From Nocardia rosealba (lineage in GTDB: Bacteria; Actinomycetota; Actinomycetes; Mycobacteriales; Mycobacteriaceae), in the NCBI RefSeq assembly GCF_020216065.1, contig NZ_JAIWNA010000001.1, positions 496,001 through 560,000 of the forward strand: a stretch of 64,000 nucleotides of DNA. Direction: 5' to 3'. Within the stretch, counting starts at the first letter, position 1. Each line of letters begins with the position of its first letter. The notes under the pieces are model-generated. The model was not told where the DNA came from. It worked only from the letters and a program-made list of their open reading frames with translations, and ran no database searches. This document shows positions 45,023 to 54,900 of the stretch, one piece after another. Made by a program: the position numbers and the translations under genes.

Positions 45023-46651
45023 GTGATCACCCATGACGTGTTCAATCAGGTACCGCCGCTCGTCCCCTTCGACGCCTCGCGTAATCACGCGCTCATCGAG
45101 GGCCTGCACCGGGAGGGTGCGGGCTGGGCTGAGGCGGAGGTACGTGAACTCGGCGCTCTCGCAGGCGGTTTCGCCGCACAGGAGTGGGGCAGGCTGGCCA
45201 ACGAGTACCCGCCGGTGCTGCACACCCACGACCGGTGGGGACACCGTGTCGACGAGGTCGAGTTCCATCCGCACTGGCACGACCTGATGAATGTGGCGGT
45301 GACGCACGGCCTGCACGGCTCACCGTGGCTCGACGAGCGCCCCGGTGCGCACACCGCCCGCGCGGCCAAGTTCTACACCTGGGGTGTGGCCGACGCCGGG
45401 CACATGTGTCCCATCTCGATGACCTACGCGGTGGTTCCCGCGCTGCGCCACAACCCCGAACTCGCCGCCCGCTTCGAGCCGCTGCTCGGCTCGCGCACCT
45501 ACGATTTCGGATTGCGTGAGCCCTCCACGAAGGCAGGGCTGATCGCGGGCATGTCGATGACCGAGAAGCAGGGCGGCTCGGACGTGCGCGCCAACACCAC
45601 CACCGCCACACCGCAATCGGACGGGTCGTACCGCATCGTCGGGCACAAGTGGTTCACCTCGGCGCCCATGTCGGACATGTTCCTCACCCTCGCGCAGGCG
45701 CCGGGCGGGTTGTCGTGCTTCCTGCTGCCGCGCGTGCTGCCCGACGGCACCCGCAACCCGATCCGGATCCAGCGGCTCAAGGACAAGCTCGGCAACAAGT
45801 CGAACGCCTCCTCCGAGATCGAATACGAGAACGCCACCGGGTGGCTCGTCGGCGCCGAGGGTGCCGGGGTGAAGACGATCATCGAGATGGTCAATATGAC
45901 CCGCCTCGACTGCGTGATCGGCTCGGCCACCGGCATGCGGGTCGGTGCGGTCACCGCCGTGCATCACGCCAGGCATCGAGAAGCGTTCGGCGCGAAGCTG
46001 ATCGACCAGCCCGCCATGCGCAACGTGCTGGCCGACCTGATCGTCGAATCCGACGCGGCGACCACCGTGATGATGCGTCTGGCCGGGGCCACCGACCGCG
46101 CGGGCAGCGACCCGGCCGAGGCGGCGCTGCGCCGGATCGCGCTGGCCATCACCAAGTACTGGGTGTGCAAACGGGCCCCCGCGCATGCCGCCGAAGCGCT
46201 GGAATGCCTCGGTGGCAACGGGTATGCCGAGGAATCGGGGATGCCGCGCCTGTACCGGGAGGCGCCGCTCATGTCGATCTGGGAGGGGTCGGGCAATGTG
46301 GCTGCGCTGGATGCCCTGCGCGCCATGGGGCGTCAGCCGGAGACCGTCGAGGCCTACTTCGCCGAGGTCGGTCTGGCTCGTGGCGCGGACCCGCGTCTCG
46401 ACGACGCCATCGACCGGGTCGGCAAGGAACTCACCGACCTGTCCGATATCGAGTACCGGGCGCGCCGGGTGGTCGAGTTGATGGCGCTGGTGCTGCAGGG
46501 TGCGCAGTTGGTACGCCACGGTCATCCGGCCGTCGCCGATGCGTTCTGCGCGACCCGGCTGAGCGGTGACTGGGGGATCGCTTACGGCACCCTGCCGGTC
46601 GGTGTCGACACCGGTGCGATTCTCGAACGGGGGTTCGTCGATACGCACTGA
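45023..46651 (+). CDS. AidB-like acyl-CoA dehydrogenase
   Basis: 542 residues, GTG start with AAGGAG 7 bases upstream. The length and motifs fit the AidB/DNA alkylation response branch rather than the ~380-residue classical enzymes: MTEKQGGSDVRANTT (flavin site), KWFTSAPMSDMFL, and LYREAPLMSIWEGSGNVAAL, where the Glu would be near the flavin. It may oxidise acyl-CoA with FAD or, as in AidB, take part in damage tolerance. Its place 17 bases after a TetR gene suggests joint regulation. Confidence 0.94.
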   Translation: MITHDVFNQVPPLVPFDASRNHALIEGLHREGAGWAEAEVRELGALAGGFAAQEWGRLANEYPPVLHTHDRWGHRVDEVEFHPHWHDLMNVAVTHGLHGSPWLDERPGAHTARAAKFYTWGVADAGHMCPISMTYAVVPALRHNPELAARFEPLLGSRTYDFGLREPSTKAGLIAGMSMTEKQGGSDVRANTTTATPQSDGSYRIVGHKWFTSAPMSDMFLTLAQAPGGLSCFLLPRVLPDGTRNPIRIQRLKDKLGNKSNASSEIEYENATGWLVGAEGAGVKTIIEMVNMTRLDCVIGSATGMRVGAVTAVHHARHREAFGAKLIDQPAMRNVLADLIVESDAATTVMMRLAGATDRAGSDPAEAALRRIALAITKYWVCKRAPAHAAEALECLGGNGYAEESGMPRLYREAPLMSIWEGSGNVAALDALRAMGRQPETVEAYFAEVGLARGADPRLDDAIDRVGKELTDLSDIEYRARRVVELMALVLQGAQLVRHGHPAVADAFCATRLSGDWGIAYGTLPVGVDTGAILERGFVDTH

Positions 46652-46702
46652 GCCGGCTCCGGCCGATCCTTCGCATGGCCGGGCTGGCGGTACCGTGACC
46701 GC

Positions 46703-47362
46703 GTGGCTCGAGCGGACGATGTGTTGACGGCAGGCGACCTCGCCGGGCTGGTGCCGCCGTGCGCGGACCGGTTTCTCCTCGGTATCGCGGGTCCGCCGGG
46801 AGCCGGTAAATCGACTCTCGCGCAGCGCCTTTGCCACGAGCTGAATCGTCTCGGGCGACCTGCGGTCGTTGCGCCGATGGACGGCTATCACCTGCGCAAC
46901 GACGTGCTGAGAGCCAGGGGTGCGCTGGCACGCAAGGGCGAGCCCGACACGTTCGACGCGGCCGCGTTCGTCACCGATCTTCGCCTGCTGCGGGAGACAC
47001 TCATCGGCGAACCGGTGCCGTGGCCGCTGTTCGACCGGGCCGTCGACGAACCGACCGAGGGCGGTGTGGTGGTGCACGACGAGCGCGTGGTCGTCGTCGA
47101 GGGGAACTACCTGCTGCTCACCGACGCACCGGGTTGGGCGCCGGTACGCGGACTGCTCGACGAATGCTGGTATCTCGACGCGCCACGGCAGGTGCTCACC
47201 GAACGCCTGCTCGACCGGCACGTCGAAGGCGGGCGCACCCAGGATGAGGCGCGGGTGAAGGTGATGGACAGCGATCTGCGCAATGCTGACCTCATCGCCG
47301 CCACCCGAAGCCGCGCGGATCGGGTCCTGATCGCGACGGGCCGTGGCTACGCCCTGGACTGA
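46703..47362 (+). CDS. P-loop nucleoside/pantothenate kinase-like protein
   Basis: 219 residues, GTG start. The Walker A motif GPPGAGKSTLAQ is near residue 30. APMDGYHLRNDVLRARG and VVVEGNYLLL match the uridine kinase/phosphoribulokinase-like family (nucleoside or nucleotide kinase family protein). The YLDAPRQVLTERLLDRHVEGG lid region is also typical. Predicted to phosphorylate a small hydroxyl-bearing metabolite with ATP; the substrate is not defined. It lies 51 bases after the dehydrogenase gene. Confidence 0.85.
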   Translation: MARADDVLTAGDLAGLVPPCADRFLLGIAGPPGAGKSTLAQRLCHELNRLGRPAVVAPMDGYHLRNDVLRARGALARKGEPDTFDAAAFVTDLRLLRETLIGEPVPWPLFDRAVDEPTEGGVVVHDERVVVVEGNYLLLTDAPGWAPVRGLLDECWYLDAPRQVLTERLLDRHVEGGRTQDEARVKVMDSDLRNADLIAATRSRADRVLIATGRGYALD

Positions 47363-47423
47363 CCGCCGCCGACCCCTCTCGGCTGCACTCGTCCGCGCCG
47401 AGGTGCCCCTCTGCGGCGCGGCA

Positions 47424-47519
47424 CTCCGTTCGTGCCGTGGTACCCCGTTCGCGGGGCGGTATCCCGTTCGCGGGGCGGTACCCCCCGTTCGCGGGGCGGC
47501 ACCCCCGGTTGCGGCGGCG
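47424..47519. repeat. Tandem array of short hairpin-forming units
   Basis: Three near-exact copies of CCCGTTCGCGGGGCGGT at 47444-47460, 47463-47479 and 47484-47500 (last base C), flanked by degenerate copies at about 47424-47442 and 47501-47519. Each core, (C)CCCG-TTCG-CGGG(G), can fold into a 4-5 bp stem with a TTCG loop. The array fills much of the 209-base gap before the potassium channel gene. Confidence 0.8.
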
Positions 47520-47571
47520 CGGCGAGCGTGTGTCGCGCGGAAAGCGGCGGACTCGGCGCAATCATGGACTG

Positions 47572-48120
47572 ATGAAGCGACGAGTTCCCGTGCACGCGGT
47601 CCGCAACGGCGCGGCAGCGGCCTGCGCTCTGGCGCTGTACTACAGCGTGCCGGTGGGGTGGGTGTTCGCACTCGACTCGTGGCCGGGGCGGGTCGTAGGG
47701 GTCGTCGTGTTCGTCGCGAGCGTGGCCGGACTCGGCTGGCTCGTGTGGCGGCGGATCGAGCGCCTCCTCGAGGAGTCGACCGCGTTGGGCGAGCGGGTCG
47801 ATGGGGTGCTGCTCGTGCTGTGCATCGTGTGCGTGGTGTTCGCGCTCGTCTACTACCGCATGGAGCAACTACATCCGAACCAGTTCGCCGGGCTCGAGAC
47901 GCGAACCGACGCACTGTATTACACGCTGGTCACCCTCGGGACCGTCGGTTACGGCGACATCCACGCCGTCGGCCAAGGCGCACGCATCGTCACTATGGTG
48001 CAGATCGTGTTCGACCTGGTGGTCCTCGGCACGCTGCTCGCCATCGTCACCACCAGCGTGACCAGCCGGATCCGCGCCGCGAGCGAGGTCAGCGCCGCCG
48101 CGCGCGATACCACTCGATGA
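47572..48120 (+). CDS. Two-pore-helix-type potassium channel family protein
   Basis: 182 residues. The filter TVGYGD appears in [17 protein letters not shown]. Two N-terminal hydrophobic segments (residues about 12-30 and 38-58) precede the outer helix (about 77-95), the pore, and the inner helix ending near LLAIVTTSV. This fits an ion channel (Ion_trans_2) subunit forming a tetramer in the cytoplasmic membrane. There is no RCK domain. The last 32 bases overlap the 3' end of the convergent pgi gene. The start at 47572 was chosen so that the hydrophobic N-terminus is intact. Confidence 0.9.
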   Translation: MKRRVPVHAVRNGAAAACALALYYSVPVGWVFALDSWPGRVVGVVVFVASVAGLGWLVWRRIERLLEESTALGERVDGVLLVLCIVCVVFALVYYRMEQLHPNQFAGLETRTDALYYTLVTLGTVGYGDIHAVGQGARIVTMVQIVFDLVVLGTLLAIVTTSVTSRIRAASEVSAAARDTTR

Positions 48121-49729
48121 GCGCGTCGGTCGACGAGTCACCCACCGACTCGGGCTCTTCCGGACCGCTCAGCAACGGCGTCAGGGCCAGCGCCTGCTGC
48201 TTGCCGAGCTCCACACCCCACTGATCGAAACTGTCGATGCCCCAGATGATTCCCTCGACGAACACCTGGTGCTCGTACAGCGCGATCAGCTGACCCATCG
48301 TCGACGGCGTAAGCTCCGGCGCCATGATCGTGGTGCTCGGCCGATTGCCGGGCATCACCTTGTGCGGCACCAACTTCGGATCGGTGCCCTCGGCCGCGAT
48401 CTCTTCGGCGGTCTTGCCGAACGCGAGCACCTTGGTCTGCGCCAACAGGTTGCTCATCAGGATGTCCTGCATGCTGCCGGTGCCGTCGCGGGTCGGCAGG
48501 TCGTCGGTCGACCGGGCGAAACCGACGAAATCGGCCGGAATCAACCGGGTGCCCTGATGCAGCAGCTGATAGAAGGCGTGCTGGCCGTTGGTACCCGGCT
48601 CACCCCAGAAGATCTCACCCGTCGATGACGTGACCGGAGTGCCGTCGGCACGCACCGATTTGCCGTTGGACTCCATCGTCAGCTGCTGTAGATACGCGGG
48701 GAATCGCGCCATATCGTTCGAATACGGCAGCACCACACGCGATTCCGCGCCGAAGAAGTTCGAATACCAGACGCCGAGCATCGCCAACAGCACCGGACCG
48801 TTCGACTCCAACGGCTGCGACGCGAAATGCCGGTCGACGGCGTGCATTCCGCTGAGGAACTCGCCGAACCGTTCCTTTCCGATGGTCACCATCACCGAGA
48901 GACCGATCGCCGAATCCACCGAGTAGCGGCCGCCGACCCAATCCCAGAAACCGAACATGTGCGCGGTGTCGATACCGAACGCCGCCACCCGCTCCGCGTT
49001 CGTCGACACCGCGACGAAATGCTTTGCCACCGCGTTCTCACCGAGCGCCGCGACCAGCCAGCGCCGCGCCGCCGTCGCGTTGGTGAGAGTCTCCAAGGTG
49101 GAGAACGTCTTCGACGCGACGATGAACAATGTGCGCGCCGGATCGAGCCCCGCCAGCTTGGACACCAGATCGGCCGGGTCGACATTCGACACGAACCGGG
49201 CCTCGATCTCCGGATCGGCATAGTGCCGCAACGCGCGATACACCATGTCCGGCCCCAGATCCGAGCCACCGATACCGATATTGACCACCGTGGTGATGCG
49301 CTCACCGGTCGCCCCGCGCCACGCACCCGAGCGCACCGAATCGGCGAACTCACCCATCCGGCGCAGCACGTCGTGCACGGCGGCATCGGCGTCGGTGCCG
49401 TCGATGTCGAGCTGCTCGCCCACCGGCAGACGCAACGCGATGTGCCCCACCGCGCGGTCCTCGGAGGTGTTGATGTGCTTGCCGGAATACATCTCGTCGC
49501 GTCGCTGCGGTACACCGGCCGCCCGCGCGAGATCCACCAGCAGACGCAGGGTTTCGCGGGTCACGCGATGTTTGCTGTAGTCGATGTGTAGATCGGCGAC
49601 CTGCACGGTCAACTCCCGGCCGCGCGCCGGATCCTCGGCGAACAACTGCCGCAGATGCAGAGGTGCGACAGTGCGGTGATTGGTTTGCAGTGCCTGCCAG
49701 GCCGCCGACGCGGTGATGTCGCTGCTCAC
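48089..49729 (-). CDS. pgi: Glucose-6-phosphate isomerase
   Basis: 546 residues, GTG start (homologues start at this point). It interconverts glucose-6-phosphate and fructose-6-phosphate. Family motifs are complete: [49 protein letters not shown], and [12 protein letters not shown] near the end. It lies first in the block that matches the mycobacterial Rv0946c region in order. The 3' end overlaps the convergent channel gene by 32 bases, encoding the basic tail YRARRR. Confidence 0.98.
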   Translation of the reverse strand: MSSDITASAAWQALQTNHRTVAPLHLRQLFAEDPARGRELTVQVADLHIDYSKHRVTRETLRLLVDLARAAGVPQRRDEMYSGKHINTSEDRAVGHIALRLPVGEQLDIDGTDADAAVHDVLRRMGEFADSVRSGAWRGATGERITTVVNIGIGGSDLGPDMVYRALRHYADPEIEARFVSNVDPADLVSKLAGLDPARTLFIVASKTFSTLETLTNATAARRWLVAALGENAVAKHFVAVSTNAERVAAFGIDTAHMFGFWDWVGGRYSVDSAIGLSVMVTIGKERFGEFLSGMHAVDRHFASQPLESNGPVLLAMLGVWYSNFFGAESRVVLPYSNDMARFPAYLQQLTMESNGKSVRADGTPVTSSTGEIFWGEPGTNGQHAFYQLLHQGTRLIPADFVGFARSTDDLPTRDGTGSMQDILMSNLLAQTKVLAFGKTAEEIAAEGTDPKLVPHKVMPGNRPSTTIMAPELTPSTMGQLIALYEHQVFVEGIIWGIDSFDQWGVELGKQQALALTPLLSGPEEPESVGDSSTDALIEWYRARRR

Positions 49730-50032
49730 CCCGCCGAGCGTACTGTGTTGTCTGAGCGCTGGCGCGCTCGAGTTCGCGGCCCCGCCGGTCCCGACGATCA
49801 GGCGCCGTTGCTTGCTCCTTCGTCGCGTACGCAACGGCACCTGATCGTCGGGACGGCCGCGAACCGCCGACTTCGTCGGCGATCCCTCCTCGAGGTCGGG
49901 ATGTACGGGGCTGGGGATGCGGTTATGGCGGCATTCGAGTTGGTGGCCGAGGGTGGGTTCGGGTGGTCCTTCCGGGTTATTCGTGTGGCGTTTGGCGGCT
50001 TCTCGGCCGGGGGGTCGGCATAGGGTGGGGGC
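49730..50032. repeat. Intergenic region with a long inverted repeat
   Basis: Between divergent pgi and the dehydrogenase gene. Inner arms 49788-49810 and 49832-49854 match at 22 of 23 bases around a 21-base loop; outer 10-base arms (49772-49781, 49855-49864) extend the stem past a 6-base bulge. A second perfect stem of 7 bp with a 3-base loop follows at 49865-49881. Short frames across it on both strands look non-coding. It resembles a dispersed palindromic (REP or MITE-like) element. Confidence 0.7.
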
Positions 50033-51490
50033 ATGGTTTCTGAACGGGATGTGATCGAGTTCGTACCAAAGGGTTTGTGGATCGGGTCGGGGCCGGTGGA
50101 GGCTACGGGCGGGGCCACATTTCCCGTGCACAATCCGGCCGACGGGTCGGTGATCACCGAGGTGGCGGATGCGACGCCCGAGGACGCGATGCGGGCGCTC
50201 GACGCGGCGGTGGCGGCCGGGCGGGAGTGGGCGCAGACGCCGTCGCGGGAACGCGGCGAGATCCTGCGGGCGGTGTTCACCGAGCTCACGGCGCGGGCCG
50301 AGGAGTTCGCGTTGCTGATGACGCTCGAGATGGGCAAGGCGCTCGGGGAGAGCCGCAACGAGGTGCGCTACGGCGCCGAGTTCTTCCGGTGGTTCAGCGA
50401 GGAAGCGGTGCGGGTGCACGGGCGGTATCTGCACGCGCCGTCGGGCACGGGGCGGATCATGGTCGCCAAACAACCGGTGGGCCCGTGCCTGGCGATCACG
50501 CCGTGGAATTTCCCGCTGGCCATGGGCACCCGCAAGATCGGTCCGGCGCTGGCGGCCGGCTGCACGATGATCGTCAAGCCCGCGTCGGCGACGCCGCTGA
50601 CCATGCTCGCGCTGGCCCGCCTGTGCAGCGAGGCCGGGCTGCCCGACGGTGTGCTGTCGGTCGTCACAACCAGCCGTTCCGGTGCCGTCACGGGCCCGCT
50701 GATCGACGATCCGCGCCTGCGCAAGCTCACCTTCACCGGGTCGACCGAGGTGGGTAAGAAGCTGGTCTCGTCGTCGGCGAACCGGCTGCTGCGTACCTCC
50801 ATGGAACTGGGCGGCAACGCGCCCTTCGTGGTGTTCGACGACGCCGACATCGACAGCGCGGTGGCCGGTGCCATGCAGGCGAAACTGCGCAACGGCGGGG
50901 AGGCGTGCACGGCCGCCAACCGGTTCCACGTGCAGCGCGGCGTCGTCGCGGAATTCACCGAGAAGCTGGTGGCGGCGATGACCGAATCGGTGGTGCTCGG
51001 GCCGGGGACGGACGCGTCGACGACGCTCGGCCCGCTGGTGAGCGCCGAGCAGCGCGAGACCGTCGCCGAACTCGTCGACGACGCGGTGAAAACCGGCGCG
51101 AAGCTGCTGCTCGGCGGGGAGACCCCGGTTGGGCCGGGCTGGTTTTACCCGGCCACCGTGCTCGCCGAAGTTCCGCCCGCCGCCCGCATCCTGCGCGAGG
51201 AGGTGTTCGGTCCGGTCGCGCCGATCGTCGCCTTCGACACCGAGGAGGAGGGCGTCGCCGCCGCCAACGACACGCAATACGGGCTGGTCAGCTACGTCTA
51301 CACCCGCGACCTGGATCGTGCGCTTCGGGTGTCGGAGGCTATGGAGACCGGCATGGTCGGCGTGAACCGGGGTGTCATCTCCGACCCGGCCGCGCCCTTC
51401 GGCGGCGTCAAGGAGTCGGGCTTCGGCCGCGAGGGTGGGACCGAGGGCATCGAGGAATACCTGGACACGAAGTACATCGCCCTCACCTGA
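50033..51490 (+). CDS. Succinate-semialdehyde dehydrogenase type aldehyde dehydrogenase
   Basis: 485 residues. It oxidises an aldehyde, probably succinic semialdehyde, with NAD(P). [41 protein letters not shown] (general base Glu) and the nucleophile Cys in [11 protein letters not shown] are all present, with the C-terminal [17 protein letters not shown] typical of the GabD group. A TAGGGT hexamer and a G-rich stretch lie just before ATG at 50033. It ends at a strong bidirectional terminator shared with chorismate mutase. The exact substrate is inferred from family resemblance. Confidence 0.94.
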   Translation: MVSERDVIEFVPKGLWIGSGPVEATGGATFPVHNPADGSVITEVADATPEDAMRALDAAVAAGREWAQTPSRERGEILRAVFTELTARAEEFALLMTLEMGKALGESRNEVRYGAEFFRWFSEEAVRVHGRYLHAPSGTGRIMVAKQPVGPCLAITPWNFPLAMGTRKIGPALAAGCTMIVKPASATPLTMLALARLCSEAGLPDGVLSVVTTSRSGAVTGPLIDDPRLRKLTFTGSTEVGKKLVSSSANRLLRTSMELGGNAPFVVFDDADIDSAVAGAMQAKLRNGGEACTAANRFHVQRGVVAEFTEKLVAAMTESVVLGPGTDASTTLGPLVSAEQRETVAELVDDAVKTGAKLLLGGETPVGPGWFYPATVLAEVPPAARILREEVFGPVAPIVAFDTEEEGVAAANDTQYGLVSYVYTRDLDRALRVSEAMETGMVGVNRGVISDPAAPFGGVKESGFGREGGTEGIEEYLDTKYIALT

Positions 51491-51504
51491 GCGAAAAAAA
51501 ATAA

Positions 51505-51536
51505 CCGCCCCGGGGATGTTGTCGCACCCGGGGCGG
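51505..51536. terminator. Bidirectional Rho-independent terminator
   Basis: Perfect 10-base arms CCGCCCCGGG / CCCGGGGCGG with a 12-base loop. CTTTTC follows on the plus strand, and a run of A before the left arm (near 51494) gives a T run on the minus strand. It lies between the convergent dehydrogenase and chorismate mutase genes and is the most classical terminator in the window. Confidence 0.9.
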
Positions 51537-51585
51537 CTTTTCGTGAGCGGCGATCTGGACGACCGCCGCGTGGTTCGAGTTCGGC

Positions 51586-51882
51586 CTAGCGGCCGAGACG
51601 TCCGCGACCGAGGCGGAGCAGGAGCATGGCGAGGGTGTGACCCTCCTGGCCGAGCTCACTGAAGCGTTCGAGCACTTTCATCTCACGGCTGTGCACCAGC
51701 CGGGGCCCCCCAGAGGCCATCCGGGTGCGCCCGATGATCCGCGAAATTTCGCTCCGGCGTTTGATCGCGGCGAGGATGGTGGCGTCGAGTTCGTCGATTT
51801 CGAGGCGAAGCTTCTCGATCTCCGCCTCCGATTGCGGCAGTGCCGCCTCTGACCCGGCGGTTGTAGCAGGGGTGCTCATCAT
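51586..51882 (-). CDS. Chorismate mutase (AroQ-delta type)
   Basis: 98 residues. It converts chorismate to prephenate. [40 protein letters not shown] and the C-terminal [12 protein letters not shown] closely resemble the small intracellular enzyme of mycobacteria (Rv0948c), which is activated by binding the DAHP synthase AroG. The arginine-rich ending is the part that contacts AroG in that system. Two adjacent ATG codons exist; the second (51879) has better spacing from AGGAG. Convergent with the dehydrogenase gene, divergent from the helicase gene. Confidence 0.95.
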   Translation of the reverse strand: MMSTPATTAGSEAALPQSEAEIEKLRLEIDELDATILAAIKRRSEISRIIGRTRMASGGPRLVHSREMKVLERFSELGQEGHTLAMLLLRLGRGRLGR

Positions 51883-52214
51883 TCATCTCCTCGTGTCAGA
51901 ACTGGGATCGGTCGATACGGACGTCGTGTTACCGATCTGTTCCTTCACCCTGAAAAACTTTCCGGCTGGGCGCCTGCCGCCACGATATCGGATCGATTGC
52001 CGATCCGGACAGGCGAAGCGGCGCTGACCACGCGGCCCAGTCTGCCACGGGTCGGTAGGTATGCAAAACAGTTGTGTTTGTGAATCCGCTGAGAACATTC
52101 ACACGGGTGGGTACGACACCGGTCGTCATCCGGTTCACCCGCGGTTTGCCGGCCGGTGGCCGCGCCGACGGCGGTTGGCCGCTTGTCGGTGCCCGCCGGT
52201 AGCGTGGACAGACG
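51883..52214. other. Divergent promoter region of chorismate mutase and pcrA
   Basis: No gene seen. A perfect palindrome CGGATCG-N5-CGATCCG lies at 51989-52007. A second inverted repeat TGTGAAT-N11-ATTCACA lies at 52079-52103, within a short A/T-richer stretch. Either could be a regulator site. TAGCGT ending 9 bases before the helicase ATG could be a -10 element of a short-leader transcript. Confidence 0.45.
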
Positions 52215-54812
52215 ATGGATATCACGGTCGCTCCCTCCGCAGACGAAACATCGTCCACCGCGCCGAACACCCCGGTCGCGGCACCAGACAGCACCGCCGC
52301 ACCGCAGGGTGACGGCGGTGGCGGTGGTGTGGCTCGCAGCGGTCTGGCCGAGGCGGCGGCCCGGCACAGCGCCGAGCAGGAACAGCGCCGCAAGGAGCGC
52401 GAACAGCGTCGCGCCGAGGAAACCGAGCGGCTGCTCGACGGGCTCAACCCACAGCAGCGTGCCGCCGTGGTGCACGCCGGTTCGCCGCTGCTGATCGTGG
52501 CGGGAGCGGGCTCGGGCAAAACGGCCGTGCTCACCCGCCGCATCGCCTACCTGCTCGCCGCACGCGGAGTGCAGACCGGGCAGATCCTGGCGATCACGTT
52601 CACCAACAAGGCTGCTGCCGAGATGCGGGAGCGGGTGGCCGGGCTCGTCGGTCCGCGCGCCGCGAGCATGTGGGTATCGACTTTCCATTCCAGCTGTGTG
52701 CGCATTCTTCGCATGCAGGCGGCTTTGCTGCCGGGTCTGAATTCGAATTTCTCCATCTACGATGCCGACGATTCGCGCCGATTGCTCACGATGATCAGCC
52801 GCGATTTCGACATCGACACCAAAAAATATTCGGCGCGGCTGCTGTCGACGGCCATCTCCAATTTGAAGAACGAATTGATCGGGCCCGAACAAGCCGCCCG
52901 CGACGCCGAGGCCGACGACACCGAACTGCCCGCGCTGGTCGCCCGCGTGTACGGCGAATACCAGAAGCGGCTGCGTGCGGCCAATGCGCTCGATTTCGAC
53001 GATCTGATCGGTGAGACGGTCGCGCTGCTGCAGAACCACCCGCAGGTGGCCGAGTACTACCGGCGCCGGTTCCGGCACGTTCTCGTCGACGAGTACCAGG
53101 ACACCAACCACGCCCAGTACGTGCTGGTGCGCGAACTCGTCGGCCACCACGGCGATTCCGGCGACGAGCAGGTGCCGCCCGGCGAGCTGTGCGTCGTCGG
53201 CGACGCCGACCAGTCCATCTACGCCTTCCGCGGTGCGACCATCCGCAATATCGAGGAATTCGAACGCGATTTCCCCGACGCCGAAACCATTCTGCTGGAG
53301 CAGAACTACCGCTCCACCCAGCACATCCTGTCGGCGGCCAACGCCGTGATCGCCCGCAACGAGGGCAGGCGTGAGAAGAAGCTGTGGACCGATTCCGGTG
53401 AGGGCGAGCTCATCACGGGCTACGTCGCCGACAACGAACACGACGAGGCCTCGTTCGTCGCGAAGGAAATCGACCGGTTGGTCGACGCGGGCGAGGCCAC
53501 CTACGGTGATGTGGCGGTGTTCTACCGCACCAACAACAATTCGCGTGCGCTGGAAGAGATCTTCATCCGCATGGGGCTGCCGTACAAGGTGGTCGGCGGG
53601 GTCCGCTTCTACGAGCGCAAGGAAGTGCGCGATGTGGTGGCCTACCTGCGCGTGCTGGAGAACCCCGACGACGCCGTGAGCCTGCGCCGCATCCTCAACA
53701 CCCCGCGCCGTGGCATCGGCGACCGTGCCGAAGCCTGTGTCGCGGTGCACGCAGAGCAGCGCGACATCGGTTTCGCGGCGGCCCTGCGCGACGCGGCCGA
53801 CGGCAAGGTGGCGCTGCTCAATACCCGTGCGCAGCGGGCCATCGCCGGTTTCCTCGACCTGCTCGACGAGATCCGGGCGGCCGGACAGCGCGCCGACAGC
53901 GAGTACCCCGATGTGGGCAATGTGGTCGACGCGGTGCTCGACCGCACCGGCTACCGCGCCGAACTCGAGGCCTCCGACGACCCGCAGGACGGCGCGCGGC
54001 TGGACAACCTCAACGAATTGGTCAGCGTCGCCCGCGAATTCAGTTCCGAGGCGTTCAACAACGCCGAGGCCGCGCGCGAGGAGGGCCTGCTGCCCGAGGT
54101 GGGCGACGGTGAACCTGAACCCGGTTCGCTCGCGGCGTTCCTCGAACGGGTGTCGCTGGTCGCCGATACCGATCAGATCCCGGACGAGGGCTCCGGGGTG
54201 GTCACCATGATGACCCTGCATACAGCCAAGGGCCTGGAATTCCCGGTCGTTTTCGTCACCGGCTGGGAGGACGGCCAGTTCCCGCACATGCGGGCGCTCG
54301 GCGATCCGAACGAGCTGGCCGAGGAACGCAGGCTCGCGTACGTGGGCATCACCCGCGCCCGTCAGCGGCTGTACCTGTCACGAGCCGTGGTTCGGTCGGG
54401 CTGGGGGCAGCCGGTGTCGAACCCGGAATCGCGGTTCCTGCAGGAGATTCCGCAGCATCTGCTGGATTGGCGCAGGCTCGAACCGGTGGTGTCGCCGGTG
54501 CAGCGTGGCCGCAGGCGCGGCGAGGACAGCGGGTTCGACCGGGACTGGACGCGCGGCGACGGCTGGGATCAGCGGCCGGGCGTGCGCGGCGGCACCGGCA
54601 CCCGCAGGCCGGCCCCCGGCGGTGCGGTGAAGCGCAACAACACCGATCTCGTTCTCGCCGTGGGTGATCGGGTCACCGACGACAAGTACGGCCTGGGCCG
54701 GGTGGTCGCCGCCGACGGCGTCGGCCCACTGGCGACGGTCACCATCGACTTCGGCACTGCCGGAAAGATCCGCTTGATCCCCCAATTCAGCCGAACCATC
54801 GTCAAGTTGTGA
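52215..54812 (+). CDS. pcrA: ATP-dependent DNA helicase UvrD1/PcrA
   Basis: 865 residues. A superfamily 1A helicase used in nucleotide excision repair and rolling-circle functions. All motifs are visible: GAGSGKTAVLTRR (Walker A), DEYQDTNHAQ (Walker B), GDADQSIYAFRGA, LEQNYRSTQ, TLHTAKGLEFPVVF and YVGITRARQRLYL. A charged N-terminal extension of about 70 residues precedes the core. The C-terminal 60 residues (VGDRVTDDKYGLGRVV) form the Tudor-like domain that contacts RNA polymerase. In mycobacteria the orthologue is UvrD1 (Rv0949), in the same neighbourhood. Confidence 0.97.
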   Translation: MDITVAPSADETSSTAPNTPVAAPDSTAAPQGDGGGGGVARSGLAEAAARHSAEQEQRRKEREQRRAEETERLLDGLNPQQRAAVVHAGSPLLIVAGAGSGKTAVLTRRIAYLLAARGVQTGQILAITFTNKAAAEMRERVAGLVGPRAASMWVSTFHSSCVRILRMQAALLPGLNSNFSIYDADDSRRLLTMISRDFDIDTKKYSARLLSTAISNLKNELIGPEQAARDAEADDTELPALVARVYGEYQKRLRAANALDFDDLIGETVALLQNHPQVAEYYRRRFRHVLVDEYQDTNHAQYVLVRELVGHHGDSGDEQVPPGELCVVGDADQSIYAFRGATIRNIEEFERDFPDAETILLEQNYRSTQHILSAANAVIARNEGRREKKLWTDSGEGELITGYVADNEHDEASFVAKEIDRLVDAGEATYGDVAVFYRTNNNSRALEEIFIRMGLPYKVVGGVRFYERKEVRDVVAYLRVLENPDDAVSLRRILNTPRRGIGDRAEACVAVHAEQRDIGFAAALRDAADGKVALLNTRAQRAIAGFLDLLDEIRAAGQRADSEYPDVGNVVDAVLDRTGYRAELEASDDPQDGARLDNLNELVSVAREFSSEAFNNAEAAREEGLLPEVGDGEPEPGSLAAFLERVSLVADTDQIPDEGSGVVTMMTLHTAKGLEFPVVFVTGWEDGQFPHMRALGDPNELAEERRLAYVGITRARQRLYLSRAVVRSGWGQPVSNPESRFLQEIPQHLLDWRRLEPVVSPVQRGRRRGEDSGFDRDWTRGDGWDQRPGVRGGTGTRRPAPGGAVKRNNTDLVLAVGDRVTDDKYGLGRVVAADGVGPLATVTIDFGTAGKIRLIPQFSRTIVKL

Positions 54813-54900
54813 ATTGGTGGCCAACCCACTGAACCACCTCCCGGCCCTCACGGTCCGACATGAGCCCGACTGCCAGCAGTCGAGCTCCCCGACGGCACGC

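Noticed and set aside
49798..50034. Small minus-strand gene opposite the start of the aldehyde dehydrogenase region
   Set aside because: The frame runs through the long inverted repeat and is Pro/Arg/Ser-rich; more likely non-coding repeat DNA.
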